From: Aeromonas allosaccharophila
Lineage (GTDB): Bacteria > Pseudomonadota > Gammaproteobacteria > Enterobacterales > Aeromonadaceae
Length of the DNA: 64,000 nt
Reading direction: 5' to 3'
NCBI RefSeq assembly: GCF_000819685.1
Contig: NZ_CDBR01000062.1
Location: 1-64,000, forward strand
In this document: positions 50,131-60,152 of the stretch, piece after piece
Numbering within the stretch: position 1 is the first letter of the stretch
Layout: each line of letters starts with the position of its first letter
Program-made: the position numbers and the translations under genes
The notes under the pieces: model-generated
Told to the model about the DNA's origin: nothing
The model's input: the letters and a program-made list of their open reading frames with translations, nothing else
The model's database searches: none

Positions 50131-52704
50131 TTACTGGGTCATGGTCAGGCCGTTGCTGTCGGCCCCCAGCAACAGTTTTTTGCCCGGAACGATGCGGCCG
50201 GAGAGCAGCGCCTGCGCCAGCGGGTTTTCCACCTTGTGCTGGATCGCCCGTTTGAGGGGCCGTGCCCCGTAGACAGGGTCGAACCCGGCATGCACCAGCT
50301 TCTCGAGCAGCGCTTCGCTCACCTCCACCTCGTAACCCTGAGCCTCCAGTCGGCCCATCAGGCTCTTGAGCTGGATGCGGGCGATGGACTTGATGTGATC
50401 CTCGCCGAGGGGGTGGAACACCACCGTCTCGTCGATCCGGTTGATAAACTCCGGCCGGAAGCTGCGAGTCAGTACCTCCATCAGCATGGCCTTCATCTCG
50501 TCGTAATCTTTCTCGGAGTGGTGCTCCTGAATGAGATCCGACCCGAGGTTGGAGGTCATGATCACCACCGAGTTGCGGAAATCGACGGTACGGCCCTGAC
50601 CATCGGTCAGGCGACCATCATCGAGCACCTGCAACAGGATGTTGAACACATCCGGGTGCGCCTTCTCCACTTCGTCCAGCAGGATCACCGAGTAGGGGCG
50701 ACGGCGTACCGCCTCGGTCAGATAACCGCCCTCCTCGTAACCCACATATCCGGGAGGTGCCCCCACCAGACGGGCCACGCTGTGTTTCTCCATGAACTCG
50801 GACATGTCGATCCGCACCATGGCATCCTGGGTATCAAACAGGAACTCCGCCAGCGCCTTGCACAGCTCGGTCTTGCCCACCCCGGTCGGGCCGAGGAACA
50901 GGAAGGAACCGATGGGGCGGTTCGGATCGGAAAGCCCGGCACGGGAGCGGCGAATGGCGTTGGAGACCGCTTCGACCGCCTCCTCCTGGCCGATCACCCG
51001 GCTGTGCAGTTGCTCTTCCATCCGCAGCAGCTTGTCGCGCTCCCCTTCCAGCATGCGGGCCACCGGAATGCCGGTCCAGCGGGCCAGCACGTCGGCTATC
51101 TCCACATCGGTGACCCGGTTGCGCAGCAGGCTGGTCTCCTGCATCTCGGCCTGGGTGGCGAGATCCAGCTGTTTCTCCAGCTCGGGGATGCGGCCATATT
51201 GCAGCTCGGACATCCGACCCAAGTCGCCTGCGCGGCGTGCCACATCGAGATCCTGACGGGCCTGCTCCAGCGCCGCCTTGATGTGCTGGGTACCGGCGAG
51301 AGCGGCCTTCTCGGCCTTCCACACCTCGTCCAGCTCGTTGTATTCCCGATCTTTTTCGCCAATCTCCTGATTGATTAGCTCCAGACGCTTGCGGCTGGCA
51401 TCGTCGTCCTCCTTCATCAGCGCCTGCTGCTCCAGCTTGAGCTGGATGATGCGCCGCTCGAGGCGATCGAGCGCCTCCGGCTTGGAGTCGATCTGCAGCC
51501 GGATGCTGGCCGCCGCCTCGTCGATGAGGTCGATGGCCTTGTCCGGCAGCTGGCGATCCGCGATATAGCGGTGCGACAGCTGGGCCGCCGCCACGATGGC
51601 GGGGTCGGTGATCTGCACATGGTGGTGCAGCTCGTAACGCTCTTTCAGGCCGCGCAGGATGGCGATGGTGTCCTCCACGCTCGGCTCTTCCACCAGCACC
51701 TTCTGGAAACGACGCTCGAGGGCCGCATCCTTCTCGATGTACTGACGGTACTCATCCAGGGTGGTGGCACCGACGCAGTGCAGGTCGCCACGGGCCAATG
51801 CCGGTTTCAGCATATTGCCGGCATCCATGGCCCCTTCGCCCTTGCCGGCGCCGACCATGGTGTGCAGCTCGTCGATAAAGAGGATGACGTTGCCCTCCTC
51901 CTTGGCGAGATCGTTCAGTACGGCTTTGAGCCGTTCTTCAAACTCGCCGCGATATTTGGCACCGGCTACCAGCGCCCCCATATCGAGGGAGAGCACCCGC
52001 TTGTTCTTCAGCCCTTCCGGCACTTCGCCGTTGATGATGCGCTGGGCCAGCCCCTCGACGATGGCGGTCTTGCCGACACCGGGGGCACCGATCAGCACCG
52101 GGTTGTTCTTGGTGCGGCGTTGCAGCACCTGAATGGTACGGCGGATCTCGTCATCACGGCCGATCACCGGGTCGAGCTTGCCGATTTCGGCCCGCTCGGT
52201 CAGATCGATGGTGTACTTCTCCAGCGCCTGACGGTTCTCCTCGGCGTTGGCATCCTCCACCTTCTTGCCGCCACGCACCTTGTCGATGGCCGCTTCCAGT
52301 TTCTCCTTGGTCAGCCCCTGGGCACGCAGCAGCTCGCCCAGGTTGCCCTTCTCGTCGAGGGCCGCCAGCACGAACAGTTCGGAGGAGATGAACTGATCCT
52401 TGCGCTGCTGAGCCAGTTTGTCGCAGACGTTGAGCAGGCGACCGAGGCCGTTGGAGAGCTGTACGTCCCCCTCCACCCCGCTCACCTTGGGCAGGCGATC
52501 GAGCTCCTCGCCGAGGCGGGAGCGCAAAGAGTTGATATCCAGCCCGGTCAGGGTCAGCAGCGGACGGATAGAGCCGCCATCCTGATTAACCAGCGCGGTC
52601 ATCAGATGGACGGGTTCGATAAATTGGTGGTCACGACCCAGCGCCAAAGACTGGGCATCGGAAATAGCAATCTGGAATTTGCTGGTCAGGCGATCGAGGC
52701 GCAT
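50131..52704 (-). CDS. clpB: ATP-dependent disaggregase ClpB
   Basis: The 857-aa Hsp100 protein has an N domain, NBD1 with Walker A GAPGVGKT (about 206), the coiled-coil M domain (about 410-520) and NBD2 with GPTGVGKT (about 605). It rescues aggregated proteins with DnaK. Length is the same as E. coli. It lies downstream of rluD-pgeF with its own heat-shock-type promoter. Confidence 0.97.
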   Translation of the reverse strand: MRLDRLTSKFQIAISDAQSLALGRDHQFIEPVHLMTALVNQDGGSIRPLLTLTGLDINSLRSRLGEELDRLPKVSGVEGDVQLSNGLGRLLNVCDKLAQQRKDQFISSELFVLAALDEKGNLGELLRAQGLTKEKLEAAIDKVRGGKKVEDANAEENRQALEKYTIDLTERAEIGKLDPVIGRDDEIRRTIQVLQRRTKNNPVLIGAPGVGKTAIVEGLAQRIINGEVPEGLKNKRVLSLDMGALVAGAKYRGEFEERLKAVLNDLAKEEGNVILFIDELHTMVGAGKGEGAMDAGNMLKPALARGDLHCVGATTLDEYRQYIEKDAALERRFQKVLVEEPSVEDTIAILRGLKERYELHHHVQITDPAIVAAAQLSHRYIADRQLPDKAIDLIDEAAASIRLQIDSKPEALDRLERRIIQLKLEQQALMKEDDDASRKRLELINQEIGEKDREYNELDEVWKAEKAALAGTQHIKAALEQARQDLDVARRAGDLGRMSELQYGRIPELEKQLDLATQAEMQETSLLRNRVTDVEIADVLARWTGIPVARMLEGERDKLLRMEEQLHSRVIGQEEAVEAVSNAIRRSRAGLSDPNRPIGSFLFLGPTGVGKTELCKALAEFLFDTQDAMVRIDMSEFMEKHSVARLVGAPPGYVGYEEGGYLTEAVRRRPYSVILLDEVEKAHPDVFNILLQVLDDGRLTDGQGRTVDFRNSVVIMTSNLGSDLIQEHHSEKDYDEMKAMLMEVLTRSFRPEFINRIDETVVFHPLGEDHIKSIARIQLKSLMGRLEAQGYEVEVSEALLEKLVHAGFDPVYGARPLKRAIQHKVENPLAQALLSGRIVPGKKLLLGADSNGLTMTQ

Positions 52705-52769
52705 TGCACTCCCCCTTCAAACAGGCAGACGCCGCTTGCGCGGCAAACAACATAATTTTCTGAGATGAA

Positions 52770-52800
52770 AGATGAGGCCCGTACGGGCTATTTCAAGGGC
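52770..52800 (-). promoter_or_regulatory. Sigma-32-type promoter of clpB
   Basis: On the minus strand CCCTTGAAA (52799-52791) and CCTCATCT (52777-52770) are 13 bp apart, matching the heat-shock consensus CTTGAA / CCCCATnT with one deviation in the -10. It lies about 70 bases upstream of clpB. Confidence 0.75.
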
Positions 52801-52906
52801 ATGGGCTGGTTATTTTTTCTGCAAAGCGGGGAGAAGGCAGGATCCCCGCCTCTCTCATACAGATTTAGTCTTGAGAGAGACGGGGTATTACTTGGCGGGT
52901 GATTGC

Positions 52907-53644
52907 TTAGCGGGCCAACCAGATGAGAGAGGCCATGCGGCCGGTCTGGCCATCGCGGCGATAAGAGTAGAACTGCTCGCTATCGCTGAAGGTACAGTGC
53001 TCGCCGCCATAGACAGCATTCACCCCGGCGCGGGCCAGCCGCAGCCGCGCCAGCTGGTAGATATCCGCCAACCATTTGCCTTCGTTGGGCGAAGGCACGA
53101 AGGCTGCTTCTGCCTCGGCCTGCTCCGCCATAAAGGCCTCGCGCACCTCGTCACCCACTTCAAACGCGGTAGGGCCGATGGCCGGGCCAAGCCAGGCCAG
53201 GATCTCGCCCGGCTCGCAGCCCATGGCGGCGATGCTCGCCTCCAGCACCCCCTCTTTCAACCCACGCCAGCCAGCGTGGGCCGCAGCCACCACAGTCCCC
53301 GCCCGATCGCAGAACAGCACCGGCAGACAGTCGGCAGTCATCACAATGCAGGCCTGATCTGCCTCGTGGGCGCAAGCCGCGTCGGCATCCGGCGCCTGCT
53401 GATAATGGCTACTGACCGGATGAACGACGGTGCCGTGCACCTGATTGAGCCAGTTGAGGGGGCCGGGGATCCGGGCGGCCTGCTGCAAGCGGGCGCGATT
53501 GGCCTCAACCAGCACCGGTTCATCCCCCACGTGAGCCCCCAGATTGAGGCCGGCAAAGACCCCTTCACTGACACCACCATCCCGGGTGGTCGACAAGGCT
53601 CTGACGTTGGCAGGTGCTGGCCAATCGGGTTCGATCCATTTCAT
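52907..53644 (-). CDS. pgeF: Multicopper-oxidase-fold purine nucleoside phosphorylase / PgeF editing factor
   Basis: The 245-aa YfiH/DUF152-family protein has the metal site residues in NQVHGT, MTADCLPVLF and AAHAGWRG. Members were described as laccase-like, later as purine nucleoside phosphorylases, and E. coli YfiH corrects misincorporated L-Ser in peptidoglycan. ATG 53644 has AGGAG seven bases upstream. It follows rluD, as in E. coli. Confidence 0.9.
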   Translation of the reverse strand: MKWIEPDWPAPANVRALSTTRDGGVSEGVFAGLNLGAHVGDEPVLVEANRARLQQAARIPGPLNWLNQVHGTVVHPVSSHYQQAPDADAACAHEADQACIVMTADCLPVLFCDRAGTVVAAAHAGWRGLKEGVLEASIAAMGCEPGEILAWLGPAIGPTAFEVGDEVREAFMAEQAEAEAAFVPSPNEGKWLADIYQLARLRLARAGVNAVYGGEHCTFSDSEQFYSYRRDGQTGRMASLIWLAR

Positions 53645-53667
53645 CTGTGACTCCTTCAATTCACCGC

Positions 53668-53703
53668 TATAAAAAACGGGGCTCCTGCAAGGGAACCCCG
53701 TTT
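53668..53703 (-). terminator. Terminator-like hairpin between rluD and pgeF
   Basis: On the minus strand AAACGGGG / CCCCGTTT, with a 14-base loop, is followed by TTTATAG. It would reduce read-through from rluD into pgeF. Confidence 0.6.
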
Positions 53704-53754
53704 GGCATCTCTTCGGGCCGGATGACGGCAGAAACCGACGCAGGCCCTATTGCA

Positions 53755-54735
53755 TCAGTTCCAGACCAGATCGTCCGGATTGGCGATAGTATCCGCACGC
53801 AGCACTTCCATCAGATCCACCATGTCCTGTGGTGTCTCGGAGTGCCACTGCATCACTTCACCCGTGATGGGGTGCGCCAGTTGCAGCATGGTGGCATGCA
53901 GCGCCTGACGGTTGAAGCTGCGTAGCATCTGGGTCAGCTCCGGCGTCGCGTTGCGCAGCAGGCGCAGACGACCACCATAAGCGGGATCGCCCACCAGCGG
54001 GTGCTTGATGTGGGCCATGTGGACACGGATCTGGTGGGTACGACCGGTCTCCAGACGCAGACGCAGACGGGTGTGGCCACGGAACTTCTCGTGAACCCGG
54101 TAGTGGGTCACGGAAGGACGACCATTGGGCACCACAGCCATATGGGTACGCTGGGTCGGGTGACGGCCGATGGGCGCATCAACTGTGCCACCTGCGGTCA
54201 TGTGACCGATGGCGATGGCCTCGTATTCACGGGTGATCTGGCGCGCCTGCAGCGCTTCCACCAGATGGGTCTGGGCAGGAACTGTCTTGGCAACCACCAT
54301 CAGCCCGGTGGTGTCTTTATCCAGACGGTGCACGATACCGGCACGGGGCACCTCGGCAATGCCGGGGTAACGGTGCAGCAGGGCGTTGAGGATGGTGCCA
54401 TCCGGCGTACCGGCGCCCGGGTGAACCACCAGTCCGGCCGGTTTGTCGATCACCAGAATGTGTTCATCTTCATAAACGATGTTGAGCTCGATCTCCTGGG
54501 CATCCCAGCGGGTATCGGCTTCCAGCTCGACATTCACATGCACCTGTTGCCCGGCCAGAATTTTCTCGCGCGGGGTGTTGGCAACCTGACCGTCCAGGGT
54601 CACTCTGTCCTGTAAAATCCACTCCTTGATGCGGGTGCGGGAGTAGTCTGGAAACAATTCGGCCAGGGCCTGGTCGAGTCGCTGCCCGAATTGGTGATCC
54701 TGGAATTCGCCTGTCAGTTCAATATGCTGGCTCAT
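53755..54735 (-). CDS. rluD: 23S rRNA pseudouridine(1911/1915/1917) synthase
   Basis: The 326-aa enzyme has an N-terminal S4 RNA-binding domain (about 15-75) and the RluA-type catalytic core, with the nucleophile in HRLDKDTTGL (Asp about 141). It modifies helix 69 of 23S rRNA and supports subunit assembly. It is divergent from bamD, as in E. coli. Confidence 0.95.
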   Translation of the reverse strand: MSQHIELTGEFQDHQFGQRLDQALAELFPDYSRTRIKEWILQDRVTLDGQVANTPREKILAGQQVHVNVELEADTRWDAQEIELNIVYEDEHILVIDKPAGLVVHPGAGTPDGTILNALLHRYPGIAEVPRAGIVHRLDKDTTGLMVVAKTVPAQTHLVEALQARQITREYEAIAIGHMTAGGTVDAPIGRHPTQRTHMAVVPNGRPSVTHYRVHEKFRGHTRLRLRLETGRTHQIRVHMAHIKHPLVGDPAYGGRLRLLRNATPELTQMLRSFNRQALHATMLQLAHPITGEVMQWHSETPQDMVDLMEVLRADTIANPDDLVWN

Positions 54736-54843
54736 GTATGGTCTCTTGAGCGGGGGGTATCAATTCGAAATAATCCGGGTATTCTAGCTTTTCTTTTAGC
54801 CAAGCATAACGGATACTTTGCCAATTTCGTGGAAATGGACCGG

Positions 54844-55608
54844 ATGTTGTTGATGGGAAAGAAGTCTCACCTGCTGATGTCGCTCGCCTTGGTCGCTACC
54901 TTGATCACAGGCTGTTCCAGCACCAAACCCAAGGTACCCGACGAACCGCCGGAGACCCTGTACCAGAAAGCACGCCTCAAACTGGACGTTGGCAATTACG
55001 TGCAAGCCACTGAATTGCTGGAGGCTTTGGACTCTCGCTACCCGTTCGGCGCCTACTCCAACCAGGTGCAGCTTGACCTCATCTATGCCTACTACAAGCA
55101 GGATGATACCGCTCAGGCGATCGCCAATATCGACCGTTTTATCCGCCTCAATCCGGCGCATAAAAATATCGATTACGTCTTCTATATGCGCGGCCTGACC
55201 AACATGGCAGCGGATTACAACTTCTTCCAGAGCCTGTTCGGTATCGATCGGGACGACAAAGACCCGGCTTATGCCCGTCAGGCATTCCAGGACTTCAAGA
55301 CCCTGCTGCAGAACTACCCCAACAGTGTCTATGCTGCCGATGCCCGCGCCCGCATGATTGGCCTGAAGAATCGTCTGGCCAGATATGACCTGAGCGTGGC
55401 CGAGTATTACGTGAAGCGTGATGCACTGGTCGCGGCCGCCAACCGGGCCAAGCTGCTTGTCGAGACCTACCCCGACACAGCCGAAACCGAGAAGGCGCTG
55501 GAGATCATGGTCGAGTCTTACGACACGCTGAAGATGCCGCAGCTGGCCAAGCATGCCCGCGAAGTGCTGGCCAAGAACTTCCCGGAGAACCGCCTCGGCC
55601 GTGGCTGA
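54844..55608 (+). CDS. bamD: Outer-membrane assembly lipoprotein BamD
   Basis: The 254-aa lipoprotein has a signal peptide ending in the lipobox LITGC, then five TPR-like repeats (LEALDSRYPFGAYSNQVQLD and so on). It is an essential part of the BAM complex. Three close ATGs (54835, 54844, 54853) are possible; I chose 54844, nine bases after GGAAA. Confidence 0.93.
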   Translation: MLLMGKKSHLLMSLALVATLITGCSSTKPKVPDEPPETLYQKARLKLDVGNYVQATELLEALDSRYPFGAYSNQVQLDLIYAYYKQDDTAQAIANIDRFIRLNPAHKNIDYVFYMRGLTNMAADYNFFQSLFGIDRDDKDPAYARQAFQDFKTLLQNYPNSVYAADARARMIGLKNRLARYDLSVAEYYVKRDALVAAANRAKLLVETYPDTAETEKALEIMVESYDTLKMPQLAKHAREVLAKNFPENRLGRG

Positions 55609-55630
55609 GTGATACGGATCAACCGGTAAC

Positions 55631-55661
55631 AAAAAACCGATGCCTTGGCATCGGTTTTTTT
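55631..55661. terminator. Bidirectional terminator between bamD and the flavoprotein gene
   Basis: AAAACCGATGCC / GGCATCGGTTTT is flanked by A and T runs (TTTTTTT on the plus strand), 22 bases after the bamD stop. Confidence 0.92.
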
Positions 55662-55753
55662 ATCGCTGCAATTTAACCACTGATATTACCTGCAGAGGAT
55701 CTGCAGAGCAGGGGCAGCGTGACGGCGCCCTCCCTGCACCGTCATCACAGCTC

Positions 55754-57082
55754 TTACTTCGCGACATTGCCCGCCACGTTCAGGGCATCCCAGGTGCGGG
55801 AGAAGGGCGGCGCGTAGGCAAAGTCCAGCATGCCGAGCTGCTCGGTGGTCACCCCCATGGTGATGGCGACCGCCAGCGCGTCGATGCGGTGTACCGCCCC
55901 CTTGCGACCGAGGATCTGGCCGCCCAGCAGCCGCTTGCTGCCCGCCTCATAGACCAGCTTGACGTGGATGTCTGACTGGCCCGGGCAGTAGTTGGTGTGG
56001 CACTTGTCCTTGATCACCACGGTGCGATAGTCGATGCCCATCGCCTTGGCTTCCTGCTCGGAAAGGCCGGTACGGCCCGCCTCCAGCCCCAGCACCTTGA
56101 GTGCCGCGGAGCCGAGAGTGCCCGGGAACGTCTGCTCGGCCCCTGCCAGGTTTTCACCCACCATGCGCCCCAGCTTGTTGGCGATGGTGGCGAGCGGCAC
56201 ATAGACCTGCTGCTGCTTCACGCTGTGCCAGACGCTGGCACAGTCACCGGCCGACCAGACGTTGGCCAGCGAGCTGCGTCCCTGACGGTCCACCTTGATG
56301 GCGCCATTGCCGAGCCGCTCGATGCCGGTGTCGGCCAGAAACTCGGTGTTGGGCTTGACCCCGGTGCAGACCACCACGATATCGGCCTCGTACTCGCCCT
56401 GGCTGGTTCGCACGCCGGTCACCCGGCCATCCCCCAGCAGCGCTTCAACTCGCTCACCCAGATGGAGAGAGACGCCCTGCTCGCGCAGTTCGGTTTCGAT
56501 GTGTTGGGTGATCTCGCCATCAAACGCGTCGGGGATGACTCGATCCGCCAGCTCGATGAGACGCACCTCTTTGCCCTGATGGACCAGTGCCTCGACCACC
56601 TCCAACCCGATAAAGCCGGAGCCGATTACCACGGCGCGACGATTGTTCTTGTCTTGCACCGCCGCTTTGAGCGCCAGTCCATCGGCCATCCGGCGCAGGC
56701 CGAATACCCCTTGCTGCTGCAAACCCGGAATGGGGGGCATCACTTCGCGGGCACCGGTGGCGATCATCAGCCGATCGTAGCGATCGGTGAAGGTGTCGCC
56801 GTTATGCTCTACCAGCAGGGTCTGGGCCGCAGCGTCAACGCTCAGTACCCGATGGCCAGTCTTGACCTCGATCCCCTTGGCGGCGAACTGCTCGGGGGTG
56901 AACTCGGCCATGTAGCCGGGCTCCTGAAACTCGTCGCCGACGAAGTAAGGCAGGCCACAGGCGCCGAAGGAGATCACCTCGGAGGCCTCATAAACGACGA
57001 TCTCGGCCTCTCTGGCCAGACGGCGCGCCTTGGCGGCCGCGCTCATACCGGCGGCTTCGCCACCGATGATCAGAATTCTCAT
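55754..57082 (-). CDS. CoA-disulfide-reductase-like FAD/NAD(P)H oxidoreductase
   Basis: The 442-aa flavoprotein has an N-terminal FAD site (IIGGEAAGMSAA), redox Cys42 in FGACGLPYFVG, an NAD(P)H site (VVIGSGFIGLEV) and the second FAD motif (VWSAGDCA). Single-cysteine members reduce CoA disulfide, persulfide or polysulfide, or act as NADH oxidase. Being downstream of cyuA and tcyP, it likely handles disulfide or persulfide products of cysteine metabolism (inference). Confidence 0.85.
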   Translation of the reverse strand: MRILIIGGEAAGMSAAAKARRLAREAEIVVYEASEVISFGACGLPYFVGDEFQEPGYMAEFTPEQFAAKGIEVKTGHRVLSVDAAAQTLLVEHNGDTFTDRYDRLMIATGAREVMPPIPGLQQQGVFGLRRMADGLALKAAVQDKNNRRAVVIGSGFIGLEVVEALVHQGKEVRLIELADRVIPDAFDGEITQHIETELREQGVSLHLGERVEALLGDGRVTGVRTSQGEYEADIVVVCTGVKPNTEFLADTGIERLGNGAIKVDRQGRSSLANVWSAGDCASVWHSVKQQQVYVPLATIANKLGRMVGENLAGAEQTFPGTLGSAALKVLGLEAGRTGLSEQEAKAMGIDYRTVVIKDKCHTNYCPGQSDIHVKLVYEAGSKRLLGGQILGRKGAVHRIDALAVAITMGVTTEQLGMLDFAYAPPFSRTWDALNVAGNVAK

Positions 57083-57101
57083 TGTTTTTTCCTCTCAATG
57101 G

Positions 57102-57127
57102 CGCAGGGAGGGCATGCCCTCCCTGCG
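57102..57127 (-). repeat. 26-bp perfect palindrome between tcyP and the flavoprotein gene
   Basis: CGCAGGGAGGGCA followed by its exact complement forms a 26-bp palindrome, 20 bases before the flavoprotein start. No T run follows. It may be a processing or stability hairpin in the operon mRNA, or a partial terminator. Confidence 0.65.
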
Positions 57128-57181
57128 GTCTATGACGGGAAAGGGTCACCCCTTTCCACGCCCAGATCAACCAACAGCAAA

Positions 57182-58582
57182 TCAGACGGTGGACTCTTCG
57201 CCGTCCAGACTTACTTCGTGATCGCTGTTGAACACATGCATGTCGGTTTCGCCCATCAGGCGGCTGGTGACAGTCCCTGCTGTGATGGAGCCGGAGACGT
57301 TCAGGGCGGTACGACCCATGTCGATCAGCGGCTCGATGGAGATGAGCAGACCGGCCAGCGCCACCGGGAAGTCCAGTGCGGAGAGCACGATCAGCGCGGC
57401 AAAGGTGGCGCCACCGCCAATCCCGGCAACCCCAAAGGAGCTGACGGTGATGATGGCGATCAGGGTCATGATGAAGCCGGGATCCATCGGGTTGACCCCG
57501 ACGGTCGGGGCAATCATCACTGCCAGCATGGCCGGATAGATACCGGCGCAGCCGTTCTGGCCGATGGTGGAACCGAAGGAGGCTGCGAAGTTGGCGATCC
57601 CCTCCGGAATACCCAGCGACTTGGTCTGGGTCTGCACGTTCATCGGGATGGAGCCCGCGCTGGTGCGCGAGGTGAAGGCAAACGCCAGCACCGGGGTGAT
57701 CTTCTTGAGGAAGCGGGCGGGGTTGATGCCGACCATGCTCACCAGCAGCAGATGTACCGCGAACATCAGCGCGATAGCGCCGTAAGAGGCCATCACAAAG
57801 CTGAGCAGGTTGATGATGTCAGCGTAGTTGGAGCCGGAGACCACCTTGGTCATCAGCGCCAGCACACCGAACGGGGTCAGGCGCAGCACCAGGGTCACCA
57901 TGCGCATCACGATGGCATGGGCCACGGCCACGAAGTGGCTGAAGCTGGCGAAGATCTCCGGCTTCTTGCGGGCAATGCCGGTGGCGGACAAGCCGATGAA
58001 GATCGAGAAGATCACCACGGCAATGGTGGAGGTCTTGCGCGCCCCGGTCATGTCGAGGAAGGGGTTGGCGGGAATGAACTCCAGCATCATCTTGGCAAAC
58101 GACATGCTCTCGACGCTGCCGAGGGTGGTCTGCAGCGCGGCGCCACGGGCGCTTTCGGCGGCCCCGGAGGTGAGCCCTTCGGCGGTCAGGCCAAACAGGT
58201 TGGACATCAGGATGCCCGCCCCGGCGGCGATGGCGGTGGTGAAGATCAGCACGCCGATGGTCATGGCGCTGATCTTGCCCAGCGCAGTGCCGCCATTGAG
58301 CTTGAGGATGGCACCGATGATGGAGACCATGATCAGCGGGATGATGATCATCTGCAGCAGCTTCACATAGCCGCCACCCACGATATCCAGATAGTCGATG
58401 GTCTGGACAATGACCGGCGACCCAGCGCCATAGAGCAGTTGCAGCGCGGCACCGAACAGAATACCGAGCCCCAGACCGGCAAAGACCCGGCGGGTGAAGC
58501 TCACATGTTTTTCCTGTAACCGGTAGAGAAAGAACAGCAAGATGGCGGCGATGGCCAGATTGCCGATAACGCTAAATGTCAT
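57182..58582 (-). CDS. tcyP: L-cystine:cation symporter TcyP (DAACS family)
   Basis: The 466-aa inner-membrane protein has eight helices plus two re-entrant hairpins, with SRTSAGSIPMNVQTQ and the conserved NGCAGIYPAML region. It matches E. coli YdjN/TcyP (463 aa). It imports cystine, feeding cyuA. ATG 58582 is chosen by family N terminus; the frame is open further upstream. Confidence 0.9.
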   Translation of the reverse strand: MTFSVIGNLAIAAILLFFLYRLQEKHVSFTRRVFAGLGLGILFGAALQLLYGAGSPVIVQTIDYLDIVGGGYVKLLQMIIIPLIMVSIIGAILKLNGGTALGKISAMTIGVLIFTTAIAAGAGILMSNLFGLTAEGLTSGAAESARGAALQTTLGSVESMSFAKMMLEFIPANPFLDMTGARKTSTIAVVIFSIFIGLSATGIARKKPEIFASFSHFVAVAHAIVMRMVTLVLRLTPFGVLALMTKVVSGSNYADIINLLSFVMASYGAIALMFAVHLLLVSMVGINPARFLKKITPVLAFAFTSRTSAGSIPMNVQTQTKSLGIPEGIANFAASFGSTIGQNGCAGIYPAMLAVMIAPTVGVNPMDPGFIMTLIAIITVSSFGVAGIGGGATFAALIVLSALDFPVALAGLLISIEPLIDMGRTALNVSGSITAGTVTSRLMGETDMHVFNSDHEVSLDGEESTV

Positions 58583-58683
58583 GGTATGACTCCCCAAAAA
58601 GCGGGCTTGCGCCCGAGAAACAAGAGCAAGCGCCATGCTTGCCCTGGCAACCGTGTCAGACGGTCTGCGCCGTCGTGACAAGA

Positions 58684-58708
58684 ACAAGGGGGTCTATCGC
58701 CCCCTTGT
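58684..58708 (-). terminator. Intercistronic hairpin after cyuA
   Basis: ACAAGGGGG / CCCCCTTGT (9 bp, 7-base loop) begins eight bases after the cyuA stop, with TCTTGTC following on the minus strand. It is probably a partial terminator that lowers tcyP expression relative to cyuA. Confidence 0.5.
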
Positions 58709-58715
58709 CACAGAT

Positions 58716-60002
58716 TCACTGCTTCTGCTGTTTCGCTCGCATGATGTTGATGATTTCGATGTCGGTATCCAGCATCCCCTGTTTGGAGAGGCGGCCCAGA
58801 TTGGCAATAGTCTCGTCCACGTCATCGGAGACGATCCCCTCGCTCTGGGGGACATGCAGGTTGTTGATGGCCATCAGGGAAGACTTCACCGCCGCCGAGG
58901 TGGAGGTGGAGACCTTCATGGAGCAGGCGCTGCCCGCGCCGTCACAGATGATGCCGGAGACATCGCCAATCATGTTGTTGATGCAGTGGCTGATCTGCTG
59001 ATACTGGCCGCCCAGCAGCCAGGTGATGGCAGCACCGGAGCCCATGGCGGCGGTACTGGCGGCGCACAGCGCCGACAGCTTGTTCTGATAGGTTTTGATG
59101 TAGATGGCCACCAGATGGCTCATCACCAGCGCCCGGGTCAGCTGCTCGTCACTCACCTTGAGGAAACGGGCGGCGGCGACCACCGGCATGGTGGCGGCAA
59201 TGCCCTGATTGCCGGAACCGGAGTTGGACATGGCGGGCAGCATGGCGCCATCCATCCGTGCATCGGAGGCAGCGGAGGAGAGACGCATCGCCAACGTCAT
59301 CAGGTCGTCCGAGAGCAGCTTGCGCTCCACCTGCTCGGTGAGGATCTTACCGATCTGCAGGCCGTAACCCTGCAACCCCTCATCTGCCAGCGCCTGATTC
59401 ATGGTGGAGGCCTCGCGGATAAAGTCGATCTCCGCCAGCGGCACTTGCAATGCAAAATCGACAATCTCCCGCAGGGTCATGGTCGGTTTGGCGGATTTGG
59501 CGGGCTGGATCTGCACGCCGGGGGCACTGTTCTGCTCCATCAGCACCTCGCCATCCTTCTCCATCAGGATGATGCGGGTGTGGTCGGTGCAGATCACCAC
59601 CCGGGCGCTGTGGCCTGCAACTTCCGCCAGCACCTCGGCGTAGAGCACGTCCGGCACATCCTTCACATCCACTTTGATGACCGGCAGCAGTGCCTTGGCC
59701 GCCTCGACCTGGGCCGGGGTGAGAGTCTTGAGCACCTCCAGCCCGGCATCGGGATTGCCGCCGGTGATGCCGACCGCAGCCGCCACCGGCAGGCCGATCA
59801 TGCCGGTACCCGGCACCCCGACTCCCATGCCGTTCTTGAACAGGTTGCCACTGACCCAGACGTTGATGCGGGTCGGATCCTGCCCCAGCAGCTTGCGGCA
59901 GTTGGCCGCCGCCAGCGCCACCGACATCGGCTCGGTGCAACCCAGGGCCGGTACCACTTCACGCTTGAGCAGGGTAATAAAGTCGGTCCATTGTGCTTTC
60001 AT
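58716..60002 (-). CDS. cyuA: L-cysteine desulfidase CyuA (UPF0597)
   Basis: The 428-aa enzyme degrades cysteine to pyruvate, ammonia and sulfide using a labile [4Fe-4S] cluster. The cluster cysteines are expected at Cys22 in ALGCTEP and in the C-terminal SHCINNM and SACSMK segments. ATG 60002 matches the family start; an in-frame TTG lies nine codons upstream. First gene of the cysteine set. Confidence 0.9.
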   Translation of the reverse strand: MKAQWTDFITLLKREVVPALGCTEPMSVALAAANCRKLLGQDPTRINVWVSGNLFKNGMGVGVPGTGMIGLPVAAAVGITGGNPDAGLEVLKTLTPAQVEAAKALLPVIKVDVKDVPDVLYAEVLAEVAGHSARVVICTDHTRIILMEKDGEVLMEQNSAPGVQIQPAKSAKPTMTLREIVDFALQVPLAEIDFIREASTMNQALADEGLQGYGLQIGKILTEQVERKLLSDDLMTLAMRLSSAASDARMDGAMLPAMSNSGSGNQGIAATMPVVAAARFLKVSDEQLTRALVMSHLVAIYIKTYQNKLSALCAASTAAMGSGAAITWLLGGQYQQISHCINNMIGDVSGIICDGAGSACSMKVSTSTSAAVKSSLMAINNLHVPQSEGIVSDDVDETIANLGRLSKQGMLDTDIEIINIMRAKQQKQ

Positions 60003-60152
60003 CTGTGCATTCTCATCTTGGTGGCGCAATGCCTGTTCATCGCCACAGGCAACAGCATGGCAAAAAAGGGTGACCCTGGGTCAACGTCAATCTGGGAGCG
60101 CGTCGCAGAGGCGTCGCGAGAGAGGTGGCCGCCCGATGACGGTTCCATGCAA

